From NCBI RefSeq assembly GCF_003095395.1, contig NZ_QEIJ01000009.1:30248-94247 (forward strand): 64,000 nucleotides of DNA, in the 5' to 3' direction. Every line of letters starts with the position of its first letter. Positions within the stretch are counted from its first letter, which is position 1. Source of the DNA: Microbacterium sp. Gd 4-13. Its GTDB lineage: Bacteria > Actinomycetota > Actinomycetes > Actinomycetales > Microbacteriaceae. The notes under the pieces are model-generated. The model searched no databases and was not told where the DNA came from. It was given only the letters and a program-made list of their open reading frames with translations. Both the position numbers and the translations under genes were made by a program. Shown one piece after another: positions 50,743 to 58,790 of this stretch.

Positions 50743-51390
50743 GTGGGTCGTGGCGCTGCCGGACCGCCCTCTCGGTACTCCCGACTTGTGGCGGCAAATA
50801 TTGACCGTCTCCGTAGGGAGGCGGGCCTCACTGTGGGCGATCTCATCAGCCGCGCCGGCCTCACCAAGAGTTACTACCAGTCCCGCGCTGGATTTCAGCT
50901 GCCATACAACACGAACGACATCGAGGCACTGGCCGCGGCCCTGAAGGTGACCCCTGCAGATCTGGCCACCCCAGACCCCGCCCCTAGCAGTGAAATTCGC
51001 GTGCCCGCGGCGGTGGTCGCGTCTCGCGTGCGTCGGCTTCTAGATGAGCAGGCCGCAGATGAGGCAGCCCTCCTCGCTCACCTTCGCGACATTGACCCTG
51101 GATTCGCCATCAGCGCGCAGGAGTTGCTGACCTCCACGGCATCGACTTCGGTCGTACCGGAGGGAATGCTGAAGGCGATCGCGCAATGGGCCGACGTCCA
51201 CCCCGCTTATCTCGCGGACCCGACTGAAGCAGCCGTTGCCGATCGCACCGATGCGGAGCTGGAGCTCCGCGCCGTCATGAGGGAGGTTGGCGCGAGCAGA
51301 ATTCAGTTTCGCGCTGTCGGAGAGATGTCTCCCGACGCGCTTCGCGCGATCGCTAGTTCCCTGCGGGCAAGAGCCGGCACGTCTTCTTAG
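50743..51390 (+). CDS. HTH (Xre-type) regulator of the ImmA operon
   Basis: A 215-aa protein with an N-terminal Cro/C1 HTH (LRREAGLTVGDLISRAGLTK, SYYQSRAGFQLPYNTNDIEA) and a helical C-terminus. It is paired with an ImmA-type protease 20 bases downstream, as ImmR is with ImmA in ICEBs1. GTG 50743 lies 6 bases after a TACGAT -10-like box, so the message may be leaderless. Likely the repressor cleaved by the protease on a stress or mating signal. Confidence 0.8.
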   Translation: MGRGAAGPPSRYSRLVAANIDRLRREAGLTVGDLISRAGLTKSYYQSRAGFQLPYNTNDIEALAAALKVTPADLATPDPAPSSEIRVPAAVVASRVRRLLDEQAADEAALLAHLRDIDPGFAISAQELLTSTASTSVVPEGMLKAIAQWADVHPAYLADPTEAAVADRTDAELELRAVMREVGASRIQFRAVGEMSPDALRAIASSLRARAGTSS

Positions 51391-51410
51391 CGACGTAGAG
51401 AGGCTTGAGG

Positions 51411-51872
51411 GTGAACATCACGGACGAAGTCCTCGCCAACGTGGCGCGGCGCGGCGATCGCGCACTTTCTCGTGCACAACTTCGGCAGGGAATGACCTTC
51501 TCTGAAGTCATCGGTGCAGTCGAAGACGCCCTCGACTTCCGGCTTTCGGTCGTCCCTGAAACTGACACGTCGGGGTGGGGAACCCTTACCGGGTACCTCA
51601 CCTACTACCCAGACCGCCGGGAGAGCCACGTCCACGTCCGAGCCTCTGACTCACCGCTCTACAGTCAATTCGCTGCGTGCCATGAGCTGGGTCATCTGCT
51701 CGATGATGTGCACTGCACGGGCGCGCTGCACGAACGGTCGTCGATTCCCGCGGGGATCAACGATGCGCTCACCAAGCCCCAGCTCGAGGCTGAGCTTGTT
51801 GCCGAGTACGTCGCTCACCGCATAGCCCGGATGATGTACACCAGCCCTCGCGTCGCCGAATTGTCGTGGTGA
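51411..51872 (+). CDS. ImmA/IrrE-type metallopeptidase
   Basis: A 153-aa protein with the zinc-protease motif HELGH (residues 91-95) in AACHELGHLLDDVHCTGALH, followed by EAELVAEYVAHRIA, which supplies the third ligand. It resembles ImmA/IrrE enzymes that cleave a partner HTH repressor. GTG 51411 has AGAGAGG 8 bases upstream; TTG 51405 is an alternative. Its stop overlaps the next gene (GTGA). Confidence 0.85.
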   Translation: MNITDEVLANVARRGDRALSRAQLRQGMTFSEVIGAVEDALDFRLSVVPETDTSGWGTLTGYLTYYPDRRESHVHVRASDSPLYSQFAACHELGHLLDDVHCTGALHERSSIPAGINDALTKPQLEAELVAEYVAHRIARMMYTSPRVAELSW

Positions 51873-52789
51873 CAGTCCTTCTGATCGACGCCGCTCTTGT
51901 CGGCCTCCTCACCGTGGTCGTCGCCCGGGCCACACTTGCATTCCGCCAGCCCCGCGCGCGCATAGCGTGGCTTGCCGCTTTCCTGGGTTCGCTCGCTTTG
52001 CTCACGCAGGGCACCGTCATCCCGCTCGAGTACCTCGATGGTCTGCTGGGCGGATCGAACGTCCTAAAACTCGTACAGAACGTCTTGACGATGATCGCAT
52101 TGTGGCTGGGGATCCAGGTCGGGACGGCGCCCGCTCAGGCTCGGATTCGGACACTCCCTTGGGGCCCGCCGACCATCCTCGCTGGTGTGTTCACTCTCGC
52201 CTTTGTGCTGATCCCCGAACGCGGCGCGACGTCGTTCCAATTCGTGGAAGTCGGCGCCGACGCGTCGATGTCAATCTGGCTGTACGGAGTCGTGCACATG
52301 GTCGGCATTGCCCTCATCGGGCTTCTGCTCTTCCGTTCCGCACGCGCAGCATGGCCCACCCCCAAACGCTTCTTTCGCGTGGGTGCGATTGCCATCGTCA
52401 TCGCATGTGCAACGGAAGTGGTCGACCTGACGCTCACGAGGTTCGGGGATCCCATCCCGACCGTGACGGCCCTCTTTGATCCGTTTTTCTACTTGGGCGT
52501 ACTTGGCCTTGTCGGCGGCGCCATGGCCGCGTGGGGCGCAACCCGCCGCGTCAGGCTCCGTGGTGAAAAGCTCCAGGCCCGCCTCGAGGCGGTCGCCCAG
52601 GGTCGCGACATCACGGACTTCGCAGTGATGCCTGCGCAAGGGTCGGCTGAAGACCGGTTGTATTCGCTCAGGGTCGGTATCGAGGATAACGCGATCGCAC
52701 GATCCGAGCCCCTCGGCAACGAGGAGCGCGCCCTTCTCAGCCAAGTCGACGCCTATCTGACCCGCCCAGCGACCGGAGCACATACTTGA
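51869..52789 (+). CDS. Polytopic membrane protein (MAB_1171c-like)
   Basis: A 306-aa protein with about seven helices (VLLIDAALVGLLTVVVARAT, then LAAFLGSLALLTQGTVIPLE and WLYGVVHMVGIALIGLLLFR) and a ~90-residue cytoplasmic tail (RLRGEKLQARLEAVAQGRDI). Membrane proteins of this shape, annotated MAB_1171c-like, commonly follow ImmA-type genes in actinobacteria; the function is unknown. A seven-helix body with a soluble tail suits a receptor or a channel. The stop overlaps the hydrolase TTG. Confidence 0.7.
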   Translation: MTVLLIDAALVGLLTVVVARATLAFRQPRARIAWLAAFLGSLALLTQGTVIPLEYLDGLLGGSNVLKLVQNVLTMIALWLGIQVGTAPAQARIRTLPWGPPTILAGVFTLAFVLIPERGATSFQFVEVGADASMSIWLYGVVHMVGIALIGLLLFRSARAAWPTPKRFFRVGAIAIVIACATEVVDLTLTRFGDPIPTVTALFDPFFYLGVLGLVGGAMAAWGATRRVRLRGEKLQARLEAVAQGRDITDFAVMPAQGSAEDRLYSLRVGIEDNAIARSEPLGNEERALLSQVDAYLTRPATGAHT

Positions 52790-53922
52790 TTCGATCCATT
52801 GCTATCGCAGCCGGCGCTACGGTTGCCAGCCTTGTGGCCGTTAACCTCGCGGTCGGCGGATACGTCGCACGGCGCGTCATCGCACCACGGAGCAGCAAGC
52901 TGGCCGTTCCCGTCCGAATTGTCGGAGACACGGTCGTGATCCCGACCTCTGAAGACACGGTCCAGCCGGGCCGGTACGGGATCTGGCTGAGCAATGGCGC
53001 GCACGTTGCCGTAGGCGACGTACTGCACTCGGACAACGGCCAAGTGACGCGTGCTCTCGTCTTCCGTACCAACAGCGCGGGCGACGAGAGCACCACTGGG
53101 GTTTGGAGCTCCCAGTACATCCCCTCACCCGACCAGGTCGGAACTTCGACGACGGTGGCAGTCCCCCTTACGTTGGGCGACACCGCGGAGGCGTGGCAGA
53201 TCCGGCCGGACACAGCAGTCGGCGGCCGCTGGACGATTCACATACACGGCCTCCGCTCGAGCCGGTTCGGCGCCCTGCGCTCCACCCCAGCCACCGTCGA
53301 CGCGGGCTGGACATCCTTAGTCGTTTCGTATGCCGGCGACGACGAGCGTCTCCCTGCCGAAGGCCGCCCATCCTCGCTCGGGACGAGTGAATGGGTCGAC
53401 GTCGAAGACGCACTGCTGTACGCGGTTTCCCAGGGCGCCAAGGAGATCGTCCTCGTTGCGTGGTCGATGGGCGCCACCATCGCACTCCTTGCGCTGGAGG
53501 ACTCGTCAGTCAAGGACCGCGTCGTCGGCCTTATCCTGGTAGCGCCCGCGGTCCAATGGTCGCGCGTTGTCACCAACGCCACCAGCGCCGCCCATCTACC
53601 CAGCACCGTCGCCGCCGCAGCGCTCCATGTGCTCGGCAGTCCCATCGGCGCGAAGGCGCTCCACCTCGCTGAGCCGGTCGACGCAAGATCGCTTAACTGG
53701 ATCGACGGCCGTCGCGGCACAGTAACGCTGCCTACTCTCATCCTCCACAGCCGCTACGACCCGGTAGTCCCGTTCTCGGGCTCCGCGGACTTTGTCGCAA
53801 GCCACCCCGAGGCGCAGCTCGTCGAGTTCTCCACTACGGGCCATTGCAACGAGCCGAACCAGAACCTTGAACTGTTCAACCACAGCATCACAACCTGGCT
53901 CAAGAAACTCGTCGCGCGGTGA
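52786..53922 (+). CDS. Membrane-anchored alpha/beta hydrolase
   Basis: A 378-aa protein with an N-terminal helix (SIAIAAGATVASLVAVNLAV) and a serine-hydrolase domain. The nucleophile elbow is AWSMGA (S227), the acid is D325 in SRYDPVVP and the His is H353 in TTGHCNE. The oxyanion-side HIHGLRSSR strand lies near residue 150. The ~100 residues after the helix form a separate beta-rich region. It resembles YqkD/BAAT-type esterases. TTG 52786 overlaps the preceding stop, so all four genes are coupled. The substrate may be lipid or peptidoglycan precursor (inference). Confidence 0.82.
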   Translation: MIRSIAIAAGATVASLVAVNLAVGGYVARRVIAPRSSKLAVPVRIVGDTVVIPTSEDTVQPGRYGIWLSNGAHVAVGDVLHSDNGQVTRALVFRTNSAGDESTTGVWSSQYIPSPDQVGTSTTVAVPLTLGDTAEAWQIRPDTAVGGRWTIHIHGLRSSRFGALRSTPATVDAGWTSLVVSYAGDDERLPAEGRPSSLGTSEWVDVEDALLYAVSQGAKEIVLVAWSMGATIALLALEDSSVKDRVVGLILVAPAVQWSRVVTNATSAAHLPSTVAAAALHVLGSPIGAKALHLAEPVDARSLNWIDGRRGTVTLPTLILHSRYDPVVPFSGSADFVASHPEAQLVEFSTTGHCNEPNQNLELFNHSITTWLKKLVAR

Positions 53923-53953
53923 GCTAGTGCTCGTATTCAGGATCCGCCCTAGG

Positions 53954-53981
53954 TTGTAATTACGGATGTGCTTGGCATACT
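53954..53981 (+). promoter_or_regulatory. Putative promoter of the type IV secretion operon
   Basis: TTGTAA (53954-53959) and CATACT (53976-53981) are spaced by 16 bases, immediately before the ATG at 53988, so the leader would be very short. Confidence 0.4.
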
Positions 53982-53987
53982 GGGGTA

Positions 53988-54608
53988 ATGACGAGCGCCA
54001 ATCCCTGGTTGACCGGCCCGGAGCAAAGCCCCGATCCGCAACCCGACGTTGCACCTCCCTCCACACGGAAGGAACAAGCGCGGATTGGTTCGGTCGCGCC
54101 GCAGGCGGGAGTCGCGGTGCCCGACACGGCCGACCGCCTGCCGCGGTACCTGCAAGCGTGGCAGGCAACCGTATGGTGGCTGGGAGTGCATGGGGGAGCG
54201 GGCGAGTCGACGCTCGCTGCCCTCACCGCCGGCAGTCGGCCGGCGCAGCACGGATGGCCAATACCTGACACTGCCGGCACCGTGCACCGCGTGGTTCTCG
54301 TCGCGCGCACCAACTGGGGTGGCCTTACCGCGGCGCAGCGCGCTGCGACGGAATGGGCATCGGGCGCGCTCGGCGACGGCGTGCAGCTCGGCGGTCTAGT
54401 GCTGGTCGCCGACGCTCCCGGCCGCCTTCCCAAACCGCTACGAGACCTCCAACAGGTGATCAGCGGAGGCGTGCCGCGGGTGTGGACGCTCCCGTGGGTT
54501 CAGACCTGGCGTCTCGGGCCGGTCGAAGCTTTCACTTCCCTCCCCAGAGAGTTCCGTGCACTGCTGGCGGATCTGCAACTGACTACAAGCAGCTCCGCTC
54601 ACAACTGA
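53988..54608 (+). CDS. DUF6668-like protein, first gene of the transfer operon
   Basis: A 206-aa protein: Pro-rich N-terminus, then a P-loop-like degenerate ATPase fold (WWLGVHGGAGESTLAALTAG; VVLVARTNWGGLTAAQRAAT; LVLVADAPGRLPKPL). The Walker A-like GVHGGAGES lacks the usual Lys. Proteins of this type head actinobacterial conjugation operons next to the pilin-like gene. The ATPase-related fold suggests a ParA/VirC1-like helper without activity. Confidence 0.7.
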   Translation: MTSANPWLTGPEQSPDPQPDVAPPSTRKEQARIGSVAPQAGVAVPDTADRLPRYLQAWQATVWWLGVHGGAGESTLAALTAGSRPAQHGWPIPDTAGTVHRVVLVARTNWGGLTAAQRAATEWASGALGDGVQLGGLVLVADAPGRLPKPLRDLQQVISGGVPRVWTLPWVQTWRLGPVEAFTSLPREFRALLADLQLTTSSSAHN

Positions 54609-54619
54609 AAGGACACCTC

Positions 54620-54910
54620 ATGTCGCCACAGCTCCTCGCCGCGGAAGCGGTCAACTTCATGGCAGCCCTACCCGACCCCGCGCCGGTGGCCCCTCCCGGC
54701 TTCGACGCGGTAACGACAATCCTCGGGTGGGCCAAGTGGGTCGGCCTCATCGCGGCGATCCTCGCCTTGATCGCGGTGGCCGTGATGTTCATGTTCAATT
54801 CTCGTCGCGGCGAAGCCGGCCAGCACATTGGCACCTTCGTGGCGATCCTTGTCGGCGTCATCATCATCGGCGGCGCGACGAGCCTCGTCGGCTTCATTTC
54901 CGGCGCTTGA
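54620..54910 (+). CDS. Pilin-like (VirB2/TrbC-type) small membrane protein
   Basis: A 96-aa protein with two helices (WVGLIAAILALIAVAVMFMF; FVAILVGVIIIGGATSLVGF) separated by a short basic/Glu loop (NSRRGEAGQH), the standard hairpin of conjugative pilins. ATG 54620 follows AAAGGA. It precedes VirB8-like and VirB6-like genes. Confidence 0.78.
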   Translation: MSPQLLAAEAVNFMAALPDPAPVAPPGFDAVTTILGWAKWVGLIAAILALIAVAVMFMFNSRRGEAGQHIGTFVAILVGVIIIGGATSLVGFISGA

Positions 54911-54931
54911 GCTCCTCGAGAGGACTGACAG

Positions 54932-55666
54932 ATGAGCAACGCTGAATCGGCTGGCCCGTTTCGCCGGAGACGCTTCGTCATCGCCGCGATCGCCGTGGGG
55001 GCGATCGTGCTTCTCGGAGCCGTCGCGATCATCGCGTCTCTTCTGGCCGGCGGCAACGACGAAGAGGCTGAGCCGACGCCGACCACGAGTGTTTCCAGCT
55101 CGACCGACGCAAGCGACCCCGATCCGAGCGTGTGCGGACTCGACGGCTACGAAGAGGGGAGCTCCCTGGACGCGCCGCCCACCAACGAATGGGAGCTCGT
55201 AGGCACGGTGGCGGCGCCGCTGTCGGATGACGCAGGGCCGGGCGTAGTTGAGAACAACGGCTTCCGGAATTGCTACGCGCACACGGCCGAAGGGGCCCTC
55301 TTCGCCGCAGTGAACTACACGGCCGTCGGAACCGACGCCACGCTCGCGCCCCAGTTGCCCGGCCTTGTCGCCACCGGGCCCGGAAGGGACGCCCTAGCGA
55401 CGCAGATCGCCGCCGCTGGCGGGGCACCGTCCACGAACGCTCAGCGCGCTCAAGTGACCGGTTACAAAATCGCCTCATACAGCGGCGACTCGGCAACGAT
55501 CGACCTTGCTCTCGATTACAGCACGACCGGGTTGGTGAGTCTCCCTCTGCGGCTCGAGTGGGAAGGCGGCGACTGGAAGATGATTCTCACTGACAGCGGC
55601 AAGCCACCTCTCGCCCCAAGCCAGCTCGAAAACCTTGGCGGCTATACGCCCTGGGGCGGCGCGTAA
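54932..55666 (+). CDS. VirB8/TcpC-like transfer protein
   Basis: A 244-aa protein: short basic N-terminus, one membrane helix (FVIAAIAVGAIVLLGAVAII), an acidic Thr/Ser linker (about 45-65), and an extracytoplasmic domain (about 68-244) with two Cys and an NTF2-like pattern (EGALFAAVNYTAVGT ... YKIASYSGDSATIDLALDYS ... GGDWKMILTD). This fits VirB8-type scaffold proteins. Its stop overlaps the next start (TAATG). Confidence 0.75.
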   Translation: MSNAESAGPFRRRRFVIAAIAVGAIVLLGAVAIIASLLAGGNDEEAEPTPTTSVSSSTDASDPDPSVCGLDGYEEGSSLDAPPTNEWELVGTVAAPLSDDAGPGVVENNGFRNCYAHTAEGALFAAVNYTAVGTDATLAPQLPGLVATGPGRDALATQIAAAGGAPSTNAQRAQVTGYKIASYSGDSATIDLALDYSTTGLVSLPLRLEWEGGDWKMILTDSGKPPLAPSQLENLGGYTPWGGA

Positions 55667-57258
55667 TGGCATGCGCTCCTGGTGACATCGTCTGCAACGT
55701 CGGAGAAGGCATTGGCGATGTCGTCTCTCAAGCGTCGAACGACGCGATTCAGGAACTCACAAATCGCGTCATGGAGGGCTATGGCAAAGCGGTCGCAAGC
55801 ATGGGGAGCATGTGGGTTTCCGTACCAACCCCGATCCTGACGGCCGGGGACGGCTCGACAACCGGCGGAGGTACGCCGCCCGGAAGCGAAGCCTTCACCA
55901 CGATCCTCAGCTACATCACGTACATCGGACTGGCCATTGCCGTCCTCTCCCTTATCGGGCTCGGGGCGCTCATCGCGCTGCGCATACGCCGCGGCGAGGG
56001 ACTCCGGAGCCTCGGAGCCCTGGGCGTGGTGTTCGTCGCGGTCATTCTCCTCTCGGGGGCCTCGTCGATCGTCGGCGGCTTGCTGAGTGCGAACGCGCCC
56101 GGAGGATCGTCGTCGGCGGTCGGCTACCTTCAGAACTCGTTGTGGTTCTACGTGGGTGGTCTCGCGATTCTCTCCGTCGTCATCGGAGGCATCCGCATGG
56201 CCTGGGAGCAACGCGCGCAGCCCGGCAAGGATCTGATTCAGTCACTCCTCACCCTCATCGTCGTCTCAGGCGCCGGCCTGGCAATCCTCACGCTGGCCGT
56301 CACCGCAGCCGACGCCTTCTCGATCTGGGTGCTCAACAACGCCACCGACTGCGACGTCTCGGTCGGAGGCGCATCACAGTGCTTCGGAACAAACGTCTCA
56401 GCGATGATCGCGCTCAGCGTCACCTCTCCCATCGGAATCATCGGCGTGCTGATCCTCGGCGCAATCGCGCTTCTCATGACCTTCGTCCAAGTCGCGCTGA
56501 TGGTCGTCCGTGGCGGCCTCCTCGTAATCCTCGCGGGCGTGCTTCCGCTCGCAGCGAGCTTCACCAACACGCAGATGGGCAAGCAGTGGTTCAGCCGCAT
56601 CGTCGGTTGGACCATCGCGTTCGTGCTCTACAAACCGGCGGCCGCGCTGATATACGCCGCGGCCTTCCAACTCATCGGCACTGACGCTTTCCAGGACGAC
56701 GGTGGCGGCCTCTGGTCGATCCTCACTGGTCTCGCGCTGATGCTTATGGCACTGGTGGCTCTTCCTGCGCTACTGCGCTTCGTGGCACCGATGACGGGTG
56801 CTGTCGCGGGCGGCGGCTCAGGTGGCATGGCCCTCGCCGGCGCTGCCGGTGCGGCGGTCGGCGAAATGGCCACGGGCGCGATCCGCCGGTCATCTGGCGG
56901 CGGCGGAGCCTCGAACGGTGGCGGTGGTGGAGGCGGCGGCGTGAATGTCGCCCCCAGTGGTGCGAGCTCGGGCGGGGGCGGCGCGACCGCCTCCCGCCTG
57001 GCTCCCGTGGGTGCTGGTGGCGGTGGAGGTGGTGCTGCTGCGGGCGGCGTTGCGGCCGGTGGGGGAGCGGCCACGGGTGGCGCAGCTGCCGGCAGCGGCG
57101 CAGCCGCCGGCGGAGCGGCTGCAGCTGGTCCGGCCGCCCCTGTCGTGATCGGCGCAAAGATCGCCGGGGACGCAGCGAAAGGCGCGGCCAACGCCGCCAA
57201 GGGAGCCGTGCAGTCCGCGGCCGATGACTCGGCCAACGGCCCTCGCGGCTCGAAGTAG
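55666..57258 (+). CDS. VirB6-like polytopic transfer channel protein
   Basis: A 530-aa protein with about eight helices between residues 70 and 380 (YITYIGLAIAVLSLIGLGAL; FYVGGLAILSVVIGGIRMAW; VALMVVRGGLLVILAGVLPL). It ends in a ~150-residue Gly/Ala low-complexity tail (GGGGGGGVNVAPSGASSGGG) and a short amphipathic Ala/Lys end (AKGAANAAKGAVQSAADDS). The long Gly-rich tail is typical of actinobacterial VirB6-like proteins. It forms the membrane channel with VirB3/4/8. Confidence 0.82.
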   Translation: MACAPGDIVCNVGEGIGDVVSQASNDAIQELTNRVMEGYGKAVASMGSMWVSVPTPILTAGDGSTTGGGTPPGSEAFTTILSYITYIGLAIAVLSLIGLGALIALRIRRGEGLRSLGALGVVFVAVILLSGASSIVGGLLSANAPGGSSSAVGYLQNSLWFYVGGLAILSVVIGGIRMAWEQRAQPGKDLIQSLLTLIVVSGAGLAILTLAVTAADAFSIWVLNNATDCDVSVGGASQCFGTNVSAMIALSVTSPIGIIGVLILGAIALLMTFVQVALMVVRGGLLVILAGVLPLAASFTNTQMGKQWFSRIVGWTIAFVLYKPAAALIYAAAFQLIGTDAFQDDGGGLWSILTGLALMLMALVALPALLRFVAPMTGAVAGGGSGGMALAGAAGAAVGEMATGAIRRSSGGGGASNGGGGGGGGVNVAPSGASSGGGGATASRLAPVGAGGGGGGAAAGGVAAGGGAATGGAAAGSGAAAGGAAAAGPAAPVVIGAKIAGDAAKGAANAAKGAVQSAADDSANGPRGSK

Positions 57259-57269
57259 ATGGGGGCTCC

Positions 57270-58790
57270 GTGATGACGATGAGAACCAACGAGACTCGCG
57301 ACTACACGCCGCGCAGCTACGGCAACTGGACCAAACCGAAGACGGTGGGATTGCTCGGGCTGAGCGCCCTGGGGACGGCGATCCTCTTCGCCGGCGCCGG
57401 ATTCGCCGTTGTCGTCACGATGTTCTCAAACATCGGCAACGGCGCACTCACGGGTCTCGTCTTCGGGCTCTTCCTACTGACGGTGGCCGCCAAAGACAAG
57501 CACGGACTGAGCCTGCTACGACGGGCCACAACAAGGGTGGGATGGATGTTCACAAAAGCGAAGGGCACGCACATCTACCGCTCCGGGCCCCTCGGCCGTG
57601 CGGAGTGGGGCACAGCGCAGCTGCCCGGCCTCGCCGCCGGCTCGCGCCTCACGGAGTGGCAAGACAGCTACAGCCGACCGTTCGCCCTGCTCCAGGTGCC
57701 TTCCACCTCGGATTTCACCGTCGTTATTGGCACGGAGCCGGACGGCGCAGCACTCGTCGACGGCGAGCAGATCGACGCCTGGGTCGCCGAGTGGGGCCAC
57801 TGGCTCAAGAGTCTCGGCGATGAGCCCGGTATCGAGTCGGTGTCCGTCACGATCGAGACAGCGCCCGACACAGGTACCCGTCTTCGGCGCGAGATCTCCG
57901 GCCGCATCGACCGGAATGCACCGGAGTTCGCCAAGCAACTCCTCGGCGACCTGGTCGACCGCTACCCCGCGGGCTCCGCCACCATCAAGGCATTCGTGGC
58001 GATCACCTTCAACGCTTCCGCTCGACCGGGCGGACGTCGCCGCACGCCCGAGGAGATGGGCCGCGAACTCGCGTCGCGCCTCCCCGGCATCACCCAGGGC
58101 CTCACCGCCACGGGTGCCGGCACCTCGCGCCCTCTCAGCGCACAACAGGTGTGCGAGGTCATCCGGGTCGCGTACGACCCGGCTGCAGCGCGCCTGATCG
58201 ACGAGGCCAACGCCGCCGGCGAACCGCCCGAGCTCTACTGGCCTGAGGTCGGCCCGACCGCTCATCAAGCGGGCTGGGACACCTACCGGCATGACTCGGC
58301 TCTGTCAGTGACGTGGATGATGAGCGGAGCACCTCGAGGCAACGTCCCCTCCAGCGTCCTCTCGCGGTTGCTGGCTCCGCACCGGGACGTCGCCCGCAAG
58401 CGGGTGACGCTCCTGTATCGGCCGATCGACCCGGCGAAAGCGGCCGCGATCGTTCAGGCCGATGTGCGCGCGGCGAGCTTCAACCTGACGTCATCGAACC
58501 GCCCGACCGCCCGCAACATGACGGATGCTCGAGCGGCTCTCGCGACGGAGCAAGAAGAATCGTCCGGCGCGGGCCTGGTGAACTTCGGCATCCTCGTGAC
58601 CGCCACGGTGCTCGACGCCTCCCAGGAGGCGGACGCGAAAGCCGCGATCGATAGCCTCTCTGCCACGGCGCGGCTTCGGCTGCGCGTCGTGCACGGTTCT
58701 CAGGACTCGGCTTTCGCCGCGGCGCTGCCGTTGGGCCTGGTCCTGCCGAAGCATCTCCGGATGCCCGCTGAGGTAAGGGAGCAGCTGTAA
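57270..58790 (+). CDS. SCO6880-family type IV secretion protein
   Basis: A 506-aa protein: two N-terminal helices (TVGLLGLSALGTAILFAGAG; GALTGLVFGLFLLTVAA), then a long soluble region (LPGLAAGSRLTEWQDSYSRP... VSVTIETAPDTGTRLRREIS). This is the actinobacterial SCO6880 family, a likely fusion of a VirB3-like anchor with the N-terminal part of VirB4. The ATPase half is the next gene, which overlaps its stop (58790). GTG 57270 or ATG 57273 may be the start. Confidence 0.88.
   Translation: MMTMRTNETRDYTPRSYGNWTKPKTVGLLGLSALGTAILFAGAGFAVVVTMFSNIGNGALTGLVFGLFLLTVAAKDKHGLSLLRRATTRVGWMFTKAKGTHIYRSGPLGRAEWGTAQLPGLAAGSRLTEWQDSYSRPFALLQVPSTSDFTVVIGTEPDGAALVDGEQIDAWVAEWGHWLKSLGDEPGIESVSVTIETAPDTGTRLRREISGRIDRNAPEFAKQLLGDLVDRYPAGSATIKAFVAITFNASARPGGRRRTPEEMGRELASRLPGITQGLTATGAGTSRPLSAQQVCEVIRVAYDPAAARLIDEANAAGEPPELYWPEVGPTAHQAGWDTYRHDSALSVTWMMSGAPRGNVPSSVLSRLLAPHRDVARKRVTLLYRPIDPAKAAAIVQADVRAASFNLTSSNRPTARNMTDARAALATEQEESSGAGLVNFGILVTATVLDASQEADAKAAIDSLSATARLRLRVVHGSQDSAFAAALPLGLVLPKHLRMPAEVREQL

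Noticed and set aside
56800..57150. Gly/Ala-coding repeats that could be taken for a CRISPR or tandem DNA repeat
   Set aside because: They encode the low-complexity tail of the VirB6-like protein, with no regular unit or spacers.
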